DNA from: Treponema sp. UBA4319
GTDB lineage: Bacteria; Spirochaetota; Spirochaetia; Treponematales; Treponemataceae
Length of the DNA: 6,658 nucleotides
NCBI GenBank assembly: GCA_002393865.1
Contig: DGUD01000203.1
Span: 1 to 6,658, forward strand
Reading direction: 5' to 3'
Each line of letters begins with the position of its first letter. The first letter of the stretch is position 1. A model generated the notes under the pieces. It was not told the DNA's origin. It saw only the letters and a list, made by a program, of their open reading frames with translations, and made no database searches. The position numbers and the translations under genes are program-made. Positions 1 to 6,389 of the stretch are shown here, piece by piece.

Positions 1-2216
1 ACCTCAAAGCGCAGGCGCTCAAAGAACTGCACCTCTACGCGGCAGACCTGGGTCGAGTTGTCGCCATCGCGCTTGTACCTGATACGGTAGGAACCGGGGC
101 GCAAATCCTCCGGCAGCTTTATTTTGCCCCAGAAGGTGCCGTTTGCCGTCGTCTTCTCATCAAGCGTATAGTACACGGTCGGATTCCACGAGCCGTCGTC
201 AAGCGTCAGGTGGAATTTCCCCTCATACGGGCTGTATTCACCCACCTTCAGCGTGCGGTCTATTCCGCGGAATGTTATGGTCTCTCCCGGTTTGTAGAGC
301 CCGCGGTCAGTAAAGATAAACGTGACCATCTGCTCCTCTTCCGCAGTTCCCGGATTGCCGGTATTGTATACCCCGGCCCGCCACAGGCTGTTGATGTCCG
401 GCTGGAAGATAACGCGGTCGTCTTTTGTCTTTGCTTCTATATAAAGAGTACGCCGTGAATCGCCGGAGCTCAGCTTGCGGATGGCGTTCTTGGCGAATAC
501 AATCTGGGCAAAGCCCGAAGCGTCCGTCTTTGCCTTGCCGAGCGACGTATGGTTCCCGCCGAGCAAATCCTCGTAATATGTGGCCGAGGAGCGGTTCTCC
601 TCCACGGCGTAGACGGTAACGTCCGCGTTGGCCACCGGCTCGCCGGACTTCAGGCTCGTCACGAGCACAAGCGCGCTGTTGTAGGCATAGCGGGCGGTCA
701 CGCCCAAATCCGTTACCTGTATTGCCTGCGTGTTATTCATGTGGTCGGTATGGAGCTCTTTCTGCTCCGTGCGCCAGTCGGTCGTCTTGTACTGGTACAC
801 CATGTCCGCGTTGAATACTACCGAGCCATGGTATTCGTTCCCCGCCTTTTCAAGCACCGGCGCCAGATCGACGGCCTGCAGCACCTTGACGTTCTGCGGA
901 ATCTGCGCGGGGTCAAGCGTCTCTGTCCGGGCATCGGCCTTGCTTTTGCCGCCGTTCGCGCCAGTGACGGGAACGAGCGAATACGAGGAGCCCGCCTTGA
1001 CGTTCTGGTGCTGGAACACCAGCTTTGGCGCGAACTGCGCCTCCAGGATATTGAGCCCCCAGTTCTTGAAGGAAGCAAAGCTGCGGGCTTCGGGCACCTC
1101 TATCTGCTTTACGGATGCCTCGCCAAGCTGTCGGCCGTAGACGTCGGACAGCTCTTTTTCAAGCGTAAGGGTGTATTTTTGCCCGAACTGCACCGGAAGC
1201 CCGTGCACGATAAGCTGCGCGCCGCTGATAGCAACGTTGTCGGCGCTGACTTTTGTACCGAGCGACGTGGAGATATGGGACGCGATGTCCGCCTCGCTGC
1301 CCTGCTTGAGCATACTGCTGAACACATACATCACCGGATTTGAGTACTGGTCGGCAATATAGGACGGGTCGTCGTCAAAATCGCGGATGCTAAACGGAAG
1401 CAGCGTATGGAACGAAAGCGTGCGGCGCTCGCGCGTCTGATAGCAGCCTTCGTCCGCCATGGAACCGGCGGGCAGCACAAGCTCAATGTCCTTGTCCTCG
1501 GAGGGTTTCGCGCTGAGTGTAAGCCGCACGGCATTGGGCTTTTCCTGCGCAGCCGTATAGTCCAAATTCTTTGCGGGGGAATCAAGGCCAGATGACTCCC
1601 CCACCTGGAGCGTCTTTGCGACAACCGCCGCGTTCACCGGGAAATTGAATGTCACCAGAATATCGCGGGCCACTTCCGGCGGGACGCTCCGGGAATCCAC
1701 GTAATTGCCCTGCTGCACCTCGCCGTAGCCCGGCAGCACGGAGACCATCCGCAGCTCCTCAGGATGGAACGAATACTCAAGCTGCCCGGTGATGGGCTCG
1801 CCGTTGATGGAATTCGTCTTGGGGCTCACCTTCACCGTATACACTTTCTGCGGGAGGACTTCCTCGCTGCTCTCAAAACTCAGCAGGCTGGTGCCGTACC
1901 AGCGGAACACGCCCTTCAGCTCAGGCTCTATGCTTACGATGTCCGATTTATTGGACGGCTCCCCCAGTTTGGACAGCGCTACCACGGGACGGGAGAACTG
2001 TATCTGGACGGAAGGATACTTTGTCGCGGCAGGCAGCGTCTCTGCCGGAGAGAAAGAGATTACCTTGAATTCCTTTATATCGGATTCTACCTTTATGGTA
2101 GGCTCATCGCTGTTCTTTTGCTTTTTACCGCCTTGCTTTTTATTGCATCCTGCGCTCATCAGCAGGAATAAAGAACAGGACAAAGCGAACAGAAACAAAC
2201 GTGTTGAACGTGGCAT
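1..2216 (-). CDS. Alpha-2-macroglobulin family lipoprotein, N-terminal part (cut by left edge)
   Basis: Bacterial alpha-2-macroglobulins are periplasmic, membrane-anchored proteins thought to trap proteases that enter the envelope. The frame is open from ATG 2216 to the left edge: 738 codons with no stop. Residues 1-23 are a lipoprotein signal (basic start, hydrophobic core, then SAG before Cys24). The -3 residue is Ser rather than Leu, a loosened lipobox of the kind described for spirochaetes. Residues about 25-38 are a polar Lys/Gln/Asn-rich tether. About 40-500 looks like beta-rich Ig/macroglobulin-type domains. Residues 502-600 match the typical domain beginning TDLGVTARY and containing a VTSLKSGEPVANADV stretch. 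Residues 637-646 are DRGLYKPGET, the hallmark of the family's MG2 region. The thioester, bait and complement-like domains would lie off the window, so inhibitor activity cannot be judged. GAGGAG lies 10 nt before this ATG; another in-frame ATG at 2225 is only 1 nt from it, so 2216 is preferred. The family call is secure, the exact role is inferred. Confidence 0.92.
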   Translation of the reverse strand, partial: MPRSTRLFLFALSCSLFLLMSAGCNKKQGGKKQKNSDEPTIKVESDIKEFKVISFSPAETLPAATKYPSVQIQFSRPVVALSKLGEPSNKSDIVSIEPELKGVFRWYGTSLLSFESSEEVLPQKVYTVKVSPKTNSINGEPITGQLEYSFHPEELRMVSVLPGYGEVQQGNYVDSRSVPPEVARDILVTFNFPVNAAVVAKTLQVGESSGLDSPAKNLDYTAAQEKPNAVRLTLSAKPSEDKDIELVLPAGSMADEGCYQTRERRTLSFHTLLPFSIRDFDDDPSYIADQYSNPVMYVFSSMLKQGSEADIASHISTSLGTKVSADNVAISGAQLIVHGLPVQFGQKYTLTLEKELSDVYGRQLGEASVKQIEVPEARSFASFKNWGLNILEAQFAPKLVFQHQNVKAGSSYSLVPVTGANGGKSKADARTETLDPAQIPQNVKVLQAVDLAPVLEKAGNEYHGSVVFNADMVYQYKTTDWRTEQKELHTDHMNNTQAIQVTDLGVTARYAYNSALVLVTSLKSGEPVANADVTVYAVEENRSSATYYEDLLGGNHTSLGKAKTDASGFAQIVFAKNAIRKLSSGDSRRTLYIEAKTKDDRVIFQPDINSLWRAGVYNTGNPGTAEEEQMVTFIFTDRGLYKPGETITFRGIDRTLKVGEYSPYEGKFHLTLDDGSWNPTVYYTLDEKTTANGTFWGKIKLPEDLRPGSYRIRYKRDGDNSTQVCRVEVQFFERLRFE

Positions 2217-2298
2217 ACGGCACATACTCCTCAGAAGCAGCGGAACTTCTCAATTTAAGTCAGATTTAAAATTAAATTTCGGGCTGACTCGCACACCT

Positions 2299-2327
2299 AT
2301 ATTACAGCAAATAATTGATATAGTCTA
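2299..2327 (-). promoter_or_regulatory. Candidate sigma-70 promoter for the macroglobulin gene
   Basis: On the minus strand TAGACT (2327-2322) and TAATAT (2304-2299) are separated by 17 nt, each matching consensus at four of six bases. The -35 overlaps the TAG stop of the radical SAM gene. The gap is strikingly AT-rich for this genome and holds an inverted repeat, AATTTAA (2252-2258) and TTAAATT (2272-2278), that would lie in the untranslated leader. No terminator hairpin is visible after the radical SAM stop, so read-through from that gene is also possible. Confidence 0.3.
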
Positions 2328-4616
2328 TTGGTTACAGGGAAGATTCAGAGGAAGCTGAACCAAGCCCCTTCCCCGGAAATGCCGCAGAAAGGCGCGGAGC
2401 TCGCCGGAGGCGGCGGCTGCGGACAGTTCCGGCGGCAGCTGCGGTCCTGCCCCGCAGGCACGCCGCTCCGGCGCAAGGGCAGCGAGCAGACCGGCAAGCA
2501 GGGCAGCCTTCTGCCCCCGCAGCGCTCCGGGCAGCTCCAGCTCGTGCAGCCCGCCCATGTATTCCCAGACAAGCGTCCTGCCGCCGTCGGCCACAAGCAC
2601 ATCGCCCCCCAGCCAGAAGGCTTTTTCCGCCTGGAACGGGGCAGCAAAGGCTTTGTCCCGCCGCCGCTCATAGCGGGCGATGGCCGCCTCCACGCAGTCC
2701 GCAGGAACAGAGGGCATGGGCGTCCTGAACGGGAACCACTTGCCCACCGGGCGCCGGAGCGCCTGCCCGTGCATCCATGCCTGGAGCGCGGCATTCAGAC
2801 CGGAGCTGAACCTGGCGGACTTGTCCTCCCCCGCAAAGTGGAGCCCGTTGCGAGCAAAAATGCCCGCGTCCTGCGGTTCCAGCGGGTGCAAGGCAGGATG
2901 CATGCCCTTCCGCCACTCCTCGTAGACGCGGGAATGCCGCGTGAGCACGAATTTGTGCCAGAACGAGCTGTCAAGGAGCCCCGCAGCGTAGAACTGGCGC
3001 AGGGTCTCCATGGAATCAATCATGTCCTGCGCGCTTTCCTGCCAGTAGCCGTAAATCATGTAGGCATGCACGAGCACGCCCGATTCCTTGAAGGCGCAGC
3101 ACGCCCCGACGATGGAGTCTATGTCCGTCCCCTTGCAGATTTCGTCCAGCCCGCTGCCGGTCGCAATCTCTATCCCCGCGGAAACGCCGGTCAGCCCTCC
3201 GTAGGAAAGGAACTCGGCAAGGTCGCGGTCAAAGACACGCTCAAAGCGGACGTTCCCCCAGAAGCTCAGCGGCCCGCCAGCAGCGGCGTTGAGGGCGGCA
3301 AACTGCGCGGCTGCGGCAGGCGGCATGGCCTCGTCAACAAAATGGATGCCGCGGATACCGTGCAGCTCCGACTGCCGCAGCAGGCCGCTGAACAGCCTGC
3401 CCAGCTGCGCCGGGCGGTAGGCAGAGACGTAATCCAGCGTGGTGTCGCAGAACGCGCAGCGGTGCCAGTAGCAGCCATGCGCGAGGTAGGCCTTGAGCCA
3501 TGCGCCGTCAGACCAGAGCCGCTGCATGGGGTTGCCGTCATCCAGCATGCGCGGATAGCGGGAAAAGTCTATGCCGCTGTAATCCGGCACGAGCGACGCG
3601 GTCATACAGTCCTCGTAGCGCTCAGCATCCGCATCCTGCATAAGCGGCGGAATGACAGCCCCGCCGCAAAAGAGCCGCAGCTTGTAGAGCGGGGCAAGCC
3701 GCGACCCCTCCGCCGGAGCAGCGTCCTGCAGCAGCCCGCTCCCCAGCAGCGCGCGGTAGGAGCCGTAGCCGCGGTCGTAACTCATCGCGTCGATGTAGGA
3801 GCAAAGCGCGGGTTCCTCCGTATCCCTGAGCTCCGTGTTCACAAAGCCCCCGCCGATGGACACAAAAACCTTGTTCCCGTAGCGCCGCTTGAGCCAGCGG
3901 GCAGTGTAGAGCGCCGCCGTAAACGTGCCCGCAAACGGAACGCTTATGCAGGCAAGGACTTTCTGCCCCGCCGGTATCTCAATCCGCGCGAGATGTTCCT
4001 CTAGCACCTGCTCGTAAAAGCCGGTGAGCACGGGCGCATCGAGCCCGGCCTCTATCCTGGCAAAGCTGCTCTCGCTCACGGCAAGGCTTTCCCCGTAACG
4101 CACCAGCGAAAATTCCGGGTCGAACACGGCCGTTATGTAGTCCGCCAGGTCGGCAAGCGCCATGCTGGCAAGAAAGCGCGCGTCGTCCGTAGTCGGCTCC
4201 CTGCCCAGCCCGTCCAGAAAGCGCTCCATGCGCATCCCCCGCGGAGCGTACGGAGAGAAGACAAAACGGTGGCAGAGCTCCCGTCCGCTCACCTTGTCCT
4301 CGTTCAGGATGGTCACGATGGAATCTATCCATGAAATCCATCGTCTGCGCTGGGAAATATACCGATATATATGTGAGGCGGCAGCATCATCGCCGCGCTT
4401 CCGCGCCTGGGCAGCAAGCTCAAGGGCATGACCCGCGCTCGTCCCGAACAGCCGCTCCAGCCCTCCGGCGGAGAACAGCGCGTGGAAAAGCTCTATGCTC
4501 AGGTCGTACCAGGAGACATCGCAGTGCTCGGAGCGGAAAAAGGCCGCAAGGTAGGCGCCCGCAGGATAGGCGGTGTTCAGCTGGACGAGCGGCGGCTGTA
4601 TGATGATGACGTTCAT
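2325..4616 (-). CDS. B12-binding-domain-like radical SAM protein of unknown substrate
   Basis: Radical SAM enzymes use a [4Fe-4S] cluster to cleave S-adenosylmethionine and start radical chemistry; this one should be cytoplasmic. The 763-residue protein opens with MNVIIIQPPL and YPAGAYLAAFF, followed by a YDLS segment, the typical first half of the Rossmann-like B12-binding domain. Its second half seems to be residues about 218-300, with FVSIGGGFVN at 251-260. About 165 residues intervene. I see no DXHXXG cobalamin-ligand motif, so cofactor binding is uncertain. The cluster motif is Cys382, Cys387, Cys390 (CYWHRCAFC), CX4CX2C rather than the common CX3CX2C. Downstream barrel elements include IHFVDEAMPP (424-433), SFWGNVRFER (451-460) and GVSAGIEIATGSGLDEICKG (477-496). 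Residues 556-561 (KFVLTRHS region) fit the family's end-of-barrel segment. The C-terminal region (about 610-763), rich in Ala and Leu, is not recognised. No Shine-Dalgarno precedes the ATG. Fold confidence is high; substrate is unknown. Methyltransfer or a ring rearrangement are possible but unsupported. Confidence 0.9.
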   Translation of the reverse strand: MNVIIIQPPLVQLNTAYPAGAYLAAFFRSEHCDVSWYDLSIELFHALFSAGGLERLFGTSAGHALELAAQARKRGDDAAASHIYRYISQRRRWISWIDSIVTILNEDKVSGRELCHRFVFSPYAPRGMRMERFLDGLGREPTTDDARFLASMALADLADYITAVFDPEFSLVRYGESLAVSESSFARIEAGLDAPVLTGFYEQVLEEHLARIEIPAGQKVLACISVPFAGTFTAALYTARWLKRRYGNKVFVSIGGGFVNTELRDTEEPALCSYIDAMSYDRGYGSYRALLGSGLLQDAAPAEGSRLAPLYKLRLFCGGAVIPPLMQDADAERYEDCMTASLVPDYSGIDFSRYPRMLDDGNPMQRLWSDGAWLKAYLAHGCYWHRCAFCDTTLDYVSAYRPAQLGRLFSGLLRQSELHGIRGIHFVDEAMPPAAAAQFAALNAAAGGPLSFWGNVRFERVFDRDLAEFLSYGGLTGVSAGIEIATGSGLDEICKGTDIDSIVGACCAFKESGVLVHAYMIYGYWQESAQDMIDSMETLRQFYAAGLLDSSFWHKFVLTRHSRVYEEWRKGMHPALHPLEPQDAGIFARNGLHFAGEDKSARFSSGLNAALQAWMHGQALRRPVGKWFPFRTPMPSVPADCVEAAIARYERRRDKAFAAPFQAEKAFWLGGDVLVADGGRTLVWEYMGGLHELELPGALRGQKAALLAGLLAALAPERRACGAGPQLPPELSAAAASGELRAFLRHFRGRGLVQLPLNLPCNQ

Positions 4617-4622
4617 GATATT

Positions 4623-4651
4623 ATTCTATAGTATTTGGCCGGGCTTTTAAA
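4623..4651 (-). promoter_or_regulatory. Candidate promoter for a leaderless radical SAM transcript
   Basis: On the minus strand TTTAAA (4651-4646, four of six consensus bases) and TAGAAT (4628-4623, five of six) are 17 nt apart. Only six bases separate the -10 box from the ATG at 4616, so transcription would begin at or next to the A of the start codon. This agrees with the absence of any Shine-Dalgarno sequence there. The inference rests on spacing alone; an upstream start with weak translation is the alternative. Confidence 0.4.
4627..4632 (+). promoter_or_regulatory. Possible -10 box of the sirtuin promoter
   Basis: TATAGT matches TATAAT at five of six bases and would place the start about 50 nt before the sirtuin ATG. 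No convincing -35 lies upstream (it would fall inside the 5' end of the radical SAM gene). The box shares two bases with the opposing TAGAAT -10 box, so the two promoters could exclude each other. Confidence 0.22.
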
Positions 4652-4659
4652 GAAGCCGG
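4639..4659. repeat. Imperfect inverted repeat in the divergent intergenic region
   Basis: CCGG-G-CTT (4639-4646) faces AAGCCGG (4653-4659) across a short AT spacer, a 7-bp stem with one bulged G. It covers the -35 of the radical SAM promoter and lies in the likely leader of the sirtuin gene. It could be an operator or an mRNA hairpin; chance is not excluded. Confidence 0.35.
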
Positions 4660-4686
4660 AGATAAGGATACGGTCAGGAGAATCGC

Positions 4687-5436
4687 ATGGCAGTGACAAA
4701 GGAAGAGCTGGACACTCTGCAGGAATATATCAGCAGAAGCCAGCGCATCGTGTTTTTTGGCGGCGCGGGGGTTTCCACGGAAAGCGGCATCCCGGACTTC
4801 AGGAGTACGGACGGCCTGTACCACCAGGAATGGGACTTTACGCCGGAGCAGATTCTGAGCGGCAGCTTTTTTGCCGAGAACCCGCGTGAATTCTACCGCT
4901 TTTACCGGGCAAAGCTCCTTGTATCCGGCATCAGACCGAATGCCGCGCATTACAAACTCGCGGAGCTGGAGCAGGCCGGAAAGCTTTTTGCCGTCATCAC
5001 GCAGAATATAGACGGGCTGCATCAGGCCGCCGGCAGCAAAAATGTCCTTGAGCTGCACGGCAGCACGCTGCGCAACCACTGCACGCAGTGCGGCATGTTC
5101 TACGACGCGGACTACGTGCGCAGCAACATGGACAAGCGCGGAATCCCCCGCTGCTCCAATCCCGGCTGCGGCGGCATCATCAAGCCTGACGTCGTGCTGT
5201 ACGGGGAGAGCCTCGACGACGAGACGGTATCCCGCTCCATAGCCGCGCTACAATCGGCAGACCTGCTGATTATCGGCGGCACATCCCTTACCGTGTACCC
5301 CGCCGCGGGATTCATAAACGCCTACCGCGGCGACCGCCTTGTGCTCATCAACCGCGACAAGACCCAGAACGACGGCATCGCAGACCTCGTCATCCACGAC
5401 AGCATAGGAAAGGTGCTGGAAAAAATAAAAGTATGA
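4687..5436 (+). CDS. cobB: Sir2-family NAD-dependent protein deacylase (sirtuin)
   Basis: Sirtuins remove acetyl or other acyl groups from lysines, consuming NAD+ and releasing nicotinamide and O-acyl-ADP-ribose; the enzyme is cytoplasmic. The 249 residues cover the whole catalytic core. NAD-binding motifs are GAGVSTESGIPDFRS (26-40), TQNIDGLH (105-112), GTSLTVYPA (198-206) and Asn222 in the LINRDK loop. His124 in the LELHG motif is the catalytic base. The zinc site is Cys132-X2-Cys135-X20-Cys156-X4-Cys161. The overall pattern is like Thermotoga maritima Sir2. The Tyr-X-X-Arg pair that marks desuccinylases such as E. coli CobB is not present at the right spacing: Tyr70 is followed three residues later by Tyr73, with Arg74 next. 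Plain deacetylation is therefore more likely, as an inference. AGGAG at 4676-4680 lies 6 nt before the ATG and fixes the start. The gene diverges from the radical SAM gene and converges on the barrel gene. The name cobB is the usual generic label; no cobalamin role is implied. Confidence 0.95.
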   Translation: MAVTKEELDTLQEYISRSQRIVFFGGAGVSTESGIPDFRSTDGLYHQEWDFTPEQILSGSFFAENPREFYRFYRAKLLVSGIRPNAAHYKLAELEQAGKLFAVITQNIDGLHQAAGSKNVLELHGSTLRNHCTQCGMFYDADYVRSNMDKRGIPRCSNPGCGGIIKPDVVLYGESLDDETVSRSIAALQSADLLIIGGTSLTVYPAAGFINAYRGDRLVLINRDKTQNDGIADLVIHDSIGKVLEKIKV

Positions 5437-5440
5437 CGGA

Positions 5441-5482
5441 CGCGCGGCACCCCGTGCGCCGCGGAATTTTTCCGCCCGCGCG
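5441..5482 (+). other. Possible three-way-junction structure after the sirtuin stop
   Basis: CGCGCGG (5441-5447) pairs perfectly with CCGCGCG (5476-5482). Inside are two small hairpins: CAC-ccc-GTG (5448-5456) and the perfect GCGGAA-ttt-TTCCGC (5461-5475), the latter abutting the closing strand. It begins only four bases after the stop codon, so it would be a 3' untranslated structure protecting or shaping the mRNA end. The pairings are visible, but strings of G and C often pair by chance. Confidence 0.4.
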
Positions 5483-5496
5483 ATTTTATGCCCGAT

Positions 5497-5510
5497 GTGC
5501 CGTCCGGCAC
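5497..5510. repeat. Short perfect hairpin between sirtuin and barrel genes
   Basis: GTGCCG and CGGCAC flank a 2-nt centre. It lies between the junction-like structure and the terminator. No T-run follows, so it is not a terminator by itself. Confidence 0.4.
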
Positions 5511-5517
5511 AGAAAAC

Positions 5518-5553
5518 AAAAGGGGCTGCCCAAAGCGGACAAGCCCCTTTTTT
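5518..5553. terminator. Bidirectional rho-independent terminator between convergent genes
   Basis: AAAAGGGGCT (5518-5527) pairs perfectly with AGCCCCTTTT (5542-5551) around a 14-nt loop, with two further T residues following on the plus strand. On the minus strand the stem ends in an equivalent T-rich stretch. It closes the sirtuin transcript about 80 nt after its stop and can back up termination of the barrel gene from the other side. Confidence 0.82.
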
Positions 5554-5560
5554 GCGCCCT

Positions 5561-5589
5561 AAAAAGGCGGCGGCACCAAAAGCTGCCGC
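5561..5589 (-). terminator. Terminator of the outer-membrane barrel gene
   Basis: On the minus strand GCGGCA (5589-5584) pairs with TGCCGC (5575-5570) around an 8-nt loop, followed within four bases by TTTTT (5565-5561). The stem overlaps the last base of the barrel gene's TAG stop, so termination would be immediate. Confidence 0.65.
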
Positions 5590-6215
5590 TAGAACTTAAC
5601 CTGGAAGCCCGCGCTAAAGCTCAGCCCGCGGGGGAAAAGCCCTGTATCACTATTCTCGAATTCCAGCTTGTTGAAGCCTAAGTCGTAGCGCATGTCGAAT
5701 ATCGCGGCGGTTCCCGAAGAGAACGCATAGGACACTCCCGCGCCGATGATACCGCTGAACAGTATCCGCGATTCCGGGTCGGCTTTTACCAGCTCGGTTC
5801 CGTCCTTATCCTCCAGACGCATCCTGCCCATGGCCACGGAGAACTGCGGGCCGCCCTCCACCGTCACGGAAAAGGCCTGCGTAATCGGAAAATCGTAGGC
5901 GATGAGCACCGGAAGCGCGATGGCATTGTACGTCAGCGCATATTTCATATCGTTCCACTTAAAGCCCGCGATACGATGGGTAAAGCCCAGCTCCGGCTGG
6001 ACATACAGGTTCTCCACCACCGAGACCGGGATTTTTCCGTACAGGAAACCGCCGAACATCCACATCCGCGAAAGGTCAAGCTCGCTTCCGTCAAAATTGT
6101 CAACAGTCGTCCCAAGCCCCCACTGAGCGGTTCCGCGGACGCCCAGCGCCACATCGGCGCTTGCCACGGCAACCCCCATGACGGCTGCCACAAGCAAAGA
6201 TATATGTTTTTTCAT
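5589..6215 (-). CDS. Small outer-membrane beta-barrel protein, probably eight-stranded
   Basis: This 208-residue protein is an exported outer-membrane barrel of unknown function. Residues 1-20 are a Sec signal peptide (MKKH start, hydrophobic core, ASA before a predicted cut at Asp21). The mature 188 residues show eight amphipathic strands at roughly 21-36, 50-63, 69-84, 92-109, 114-133, 150-166, 168-187 and 196-208. The last strand ends GFQVKF with the terminal Phe recognised by the Bam assembly machinery. Size and pattern match the small OmpX/OmpA-like or PF13568-type barrels common in Bacteroidetes and Treponema. GGAG at 6224-6221, five bases before the ATG, supports the start. A strong promoter lies about 175 bp upstream, leaving a long leader, and a terminator sits at the stop, so it appears monocistronic apart from possible tiny leader ORFs. 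Export and barrel form are well supported; whether it is a pore, adhesin or structural protein cannot be read from sequence. Confidence 0.88.
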   Translation of the reverse strand: MKKHISLLVAAVMGVAVASADVALGVRGTAQWGLGTTVDNFDGSELDLSRMWMFGGFLYGKIPVSVVENLYVQPELGFTHRIAGFKWNDMKYALTYNAIALPVLIAYDFPITQAFSVTVEGGPQFSVAMGRMRLEDKDGTELVKADPESRILFSGIIGAGVSYAFSSGTAAIFDMRYDLGFNKLEFENSDTGLFPRGLSFSAGFQVKF

Positions 6216-6313
6216 AGAAGCTCCATTAGACCTGCCTCGGAAAGCTTTATTTTTCCTTCAGGTCTCGCAAGGTCGCCAATCCGGAAAGCGCATGCTCCGG
6301 ACAGCTCCATCAT
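6212..6313 (-). CDS. Possible 33-residue leader ORF overlapping the barrel start
   Basis: ATG 6313 (or the adjacent in-frame ATG 6310) opens a 33-codon frame that runs through the nested leader hairpin. Its TGA (6214-6212) overlaps the barrel gene's ATG in an ATGA arrangement, the geometry of translational coupling. The peptide has no recognised motif or signal and contains a mixed charged/hydrophobic C-terminus (KLSEAGLMELL). An AGGG sits directly before the first ATG, too close for normal initiation, though it could serve re-initiation after the shorter ORF just upstream. It may well be a chance frame. Confidence 0.2.
   Translation of the reverse strand: MMELSGACAFRIGDLARPEGKIKLSEAGLMELL
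6228..6265 (-). promoter_or_regulatory. Nested leader hairpin next to the barrel gene's ribosome binding site
   Basis: On the minus strand AGACCT (6265-6260) pairs with AGGTCT (6233-6228), and inside it GGAAA (6256-6252) pairs with TTTCC (6243-6239). The structure ends three bases before the GGAG ribosome binding site, so it could modulate ribosome access or mRNA stability. The pairings are exact; function is inferred. Confidence 0.4.
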
Positions 6314-6315
6314 CC

Positions 6316-6369
6316 CTACCAACAATCTGCCGGCATCCTTGTCATGCCCGCAAAAAGCCGCCCGTTCAT
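6316..6369 (-). CDS. Possible 17-residue leader peptide of the barrel transcript
   Basis: This is the first ATG after the strong promoter. GGGAGA lies about 9 bases upstream, but the predicted transcription start is almost at that site, leaving little mRNA ahead of it. The frame ends at TAG 6318-6316, two bases before the ATG of the next tiny ORF. No run of a single amino acid codon suggests classic attenuation. Whether it is translated is unknown. Confidence 0.2.
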   Translation of the reverse strand: MNGRLFAGMTRMPADCW

Positions 6370-6389
6370 AAGCTTCTCTCCCTTATTTC

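Noticed and set aside
549..1343. A 264-codon open frame on the plus strand
   Set aside because: It is antisense to the macroglobulin gene, whose motifs are clear in the minus-strand reading; no ribosome binding site or recognisable domain supports it.
1764..2171. Plus-strand frame with a hydrophobic Leu/Phe-rich end resembling a membrane protein
   Set aside because: The hydrophobic stretch is the reverse reading of the lipoprotein signal region and N-terminus of the macroglobulin gene.
2217..2324. Phage attachment site or origin in the AT-rich gap
   Set aside because: The AT-rich palindromic sequence is fully compatible with an ordinary promoter and leader; no DnaA-box cluster, tRNA or integrase is present.
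2328..4004. A 558-codon open frame on the plus strand opposite the radical SAM gene
   Set aside because: It is Arg/Pro/Ala-rich without domain motifs and lies wholly antisense to a well-supported enzyme; high GC with strong codon bias leaves the opposite strand free of stops.
4621..5079. A 152-codon minus-strand frame covering the sirtuin start
   Set aside because: It overlaps the conserved NAD-binding core of the sirtuin on the other strand and ends inside the divergent promoter region; it has no family features.
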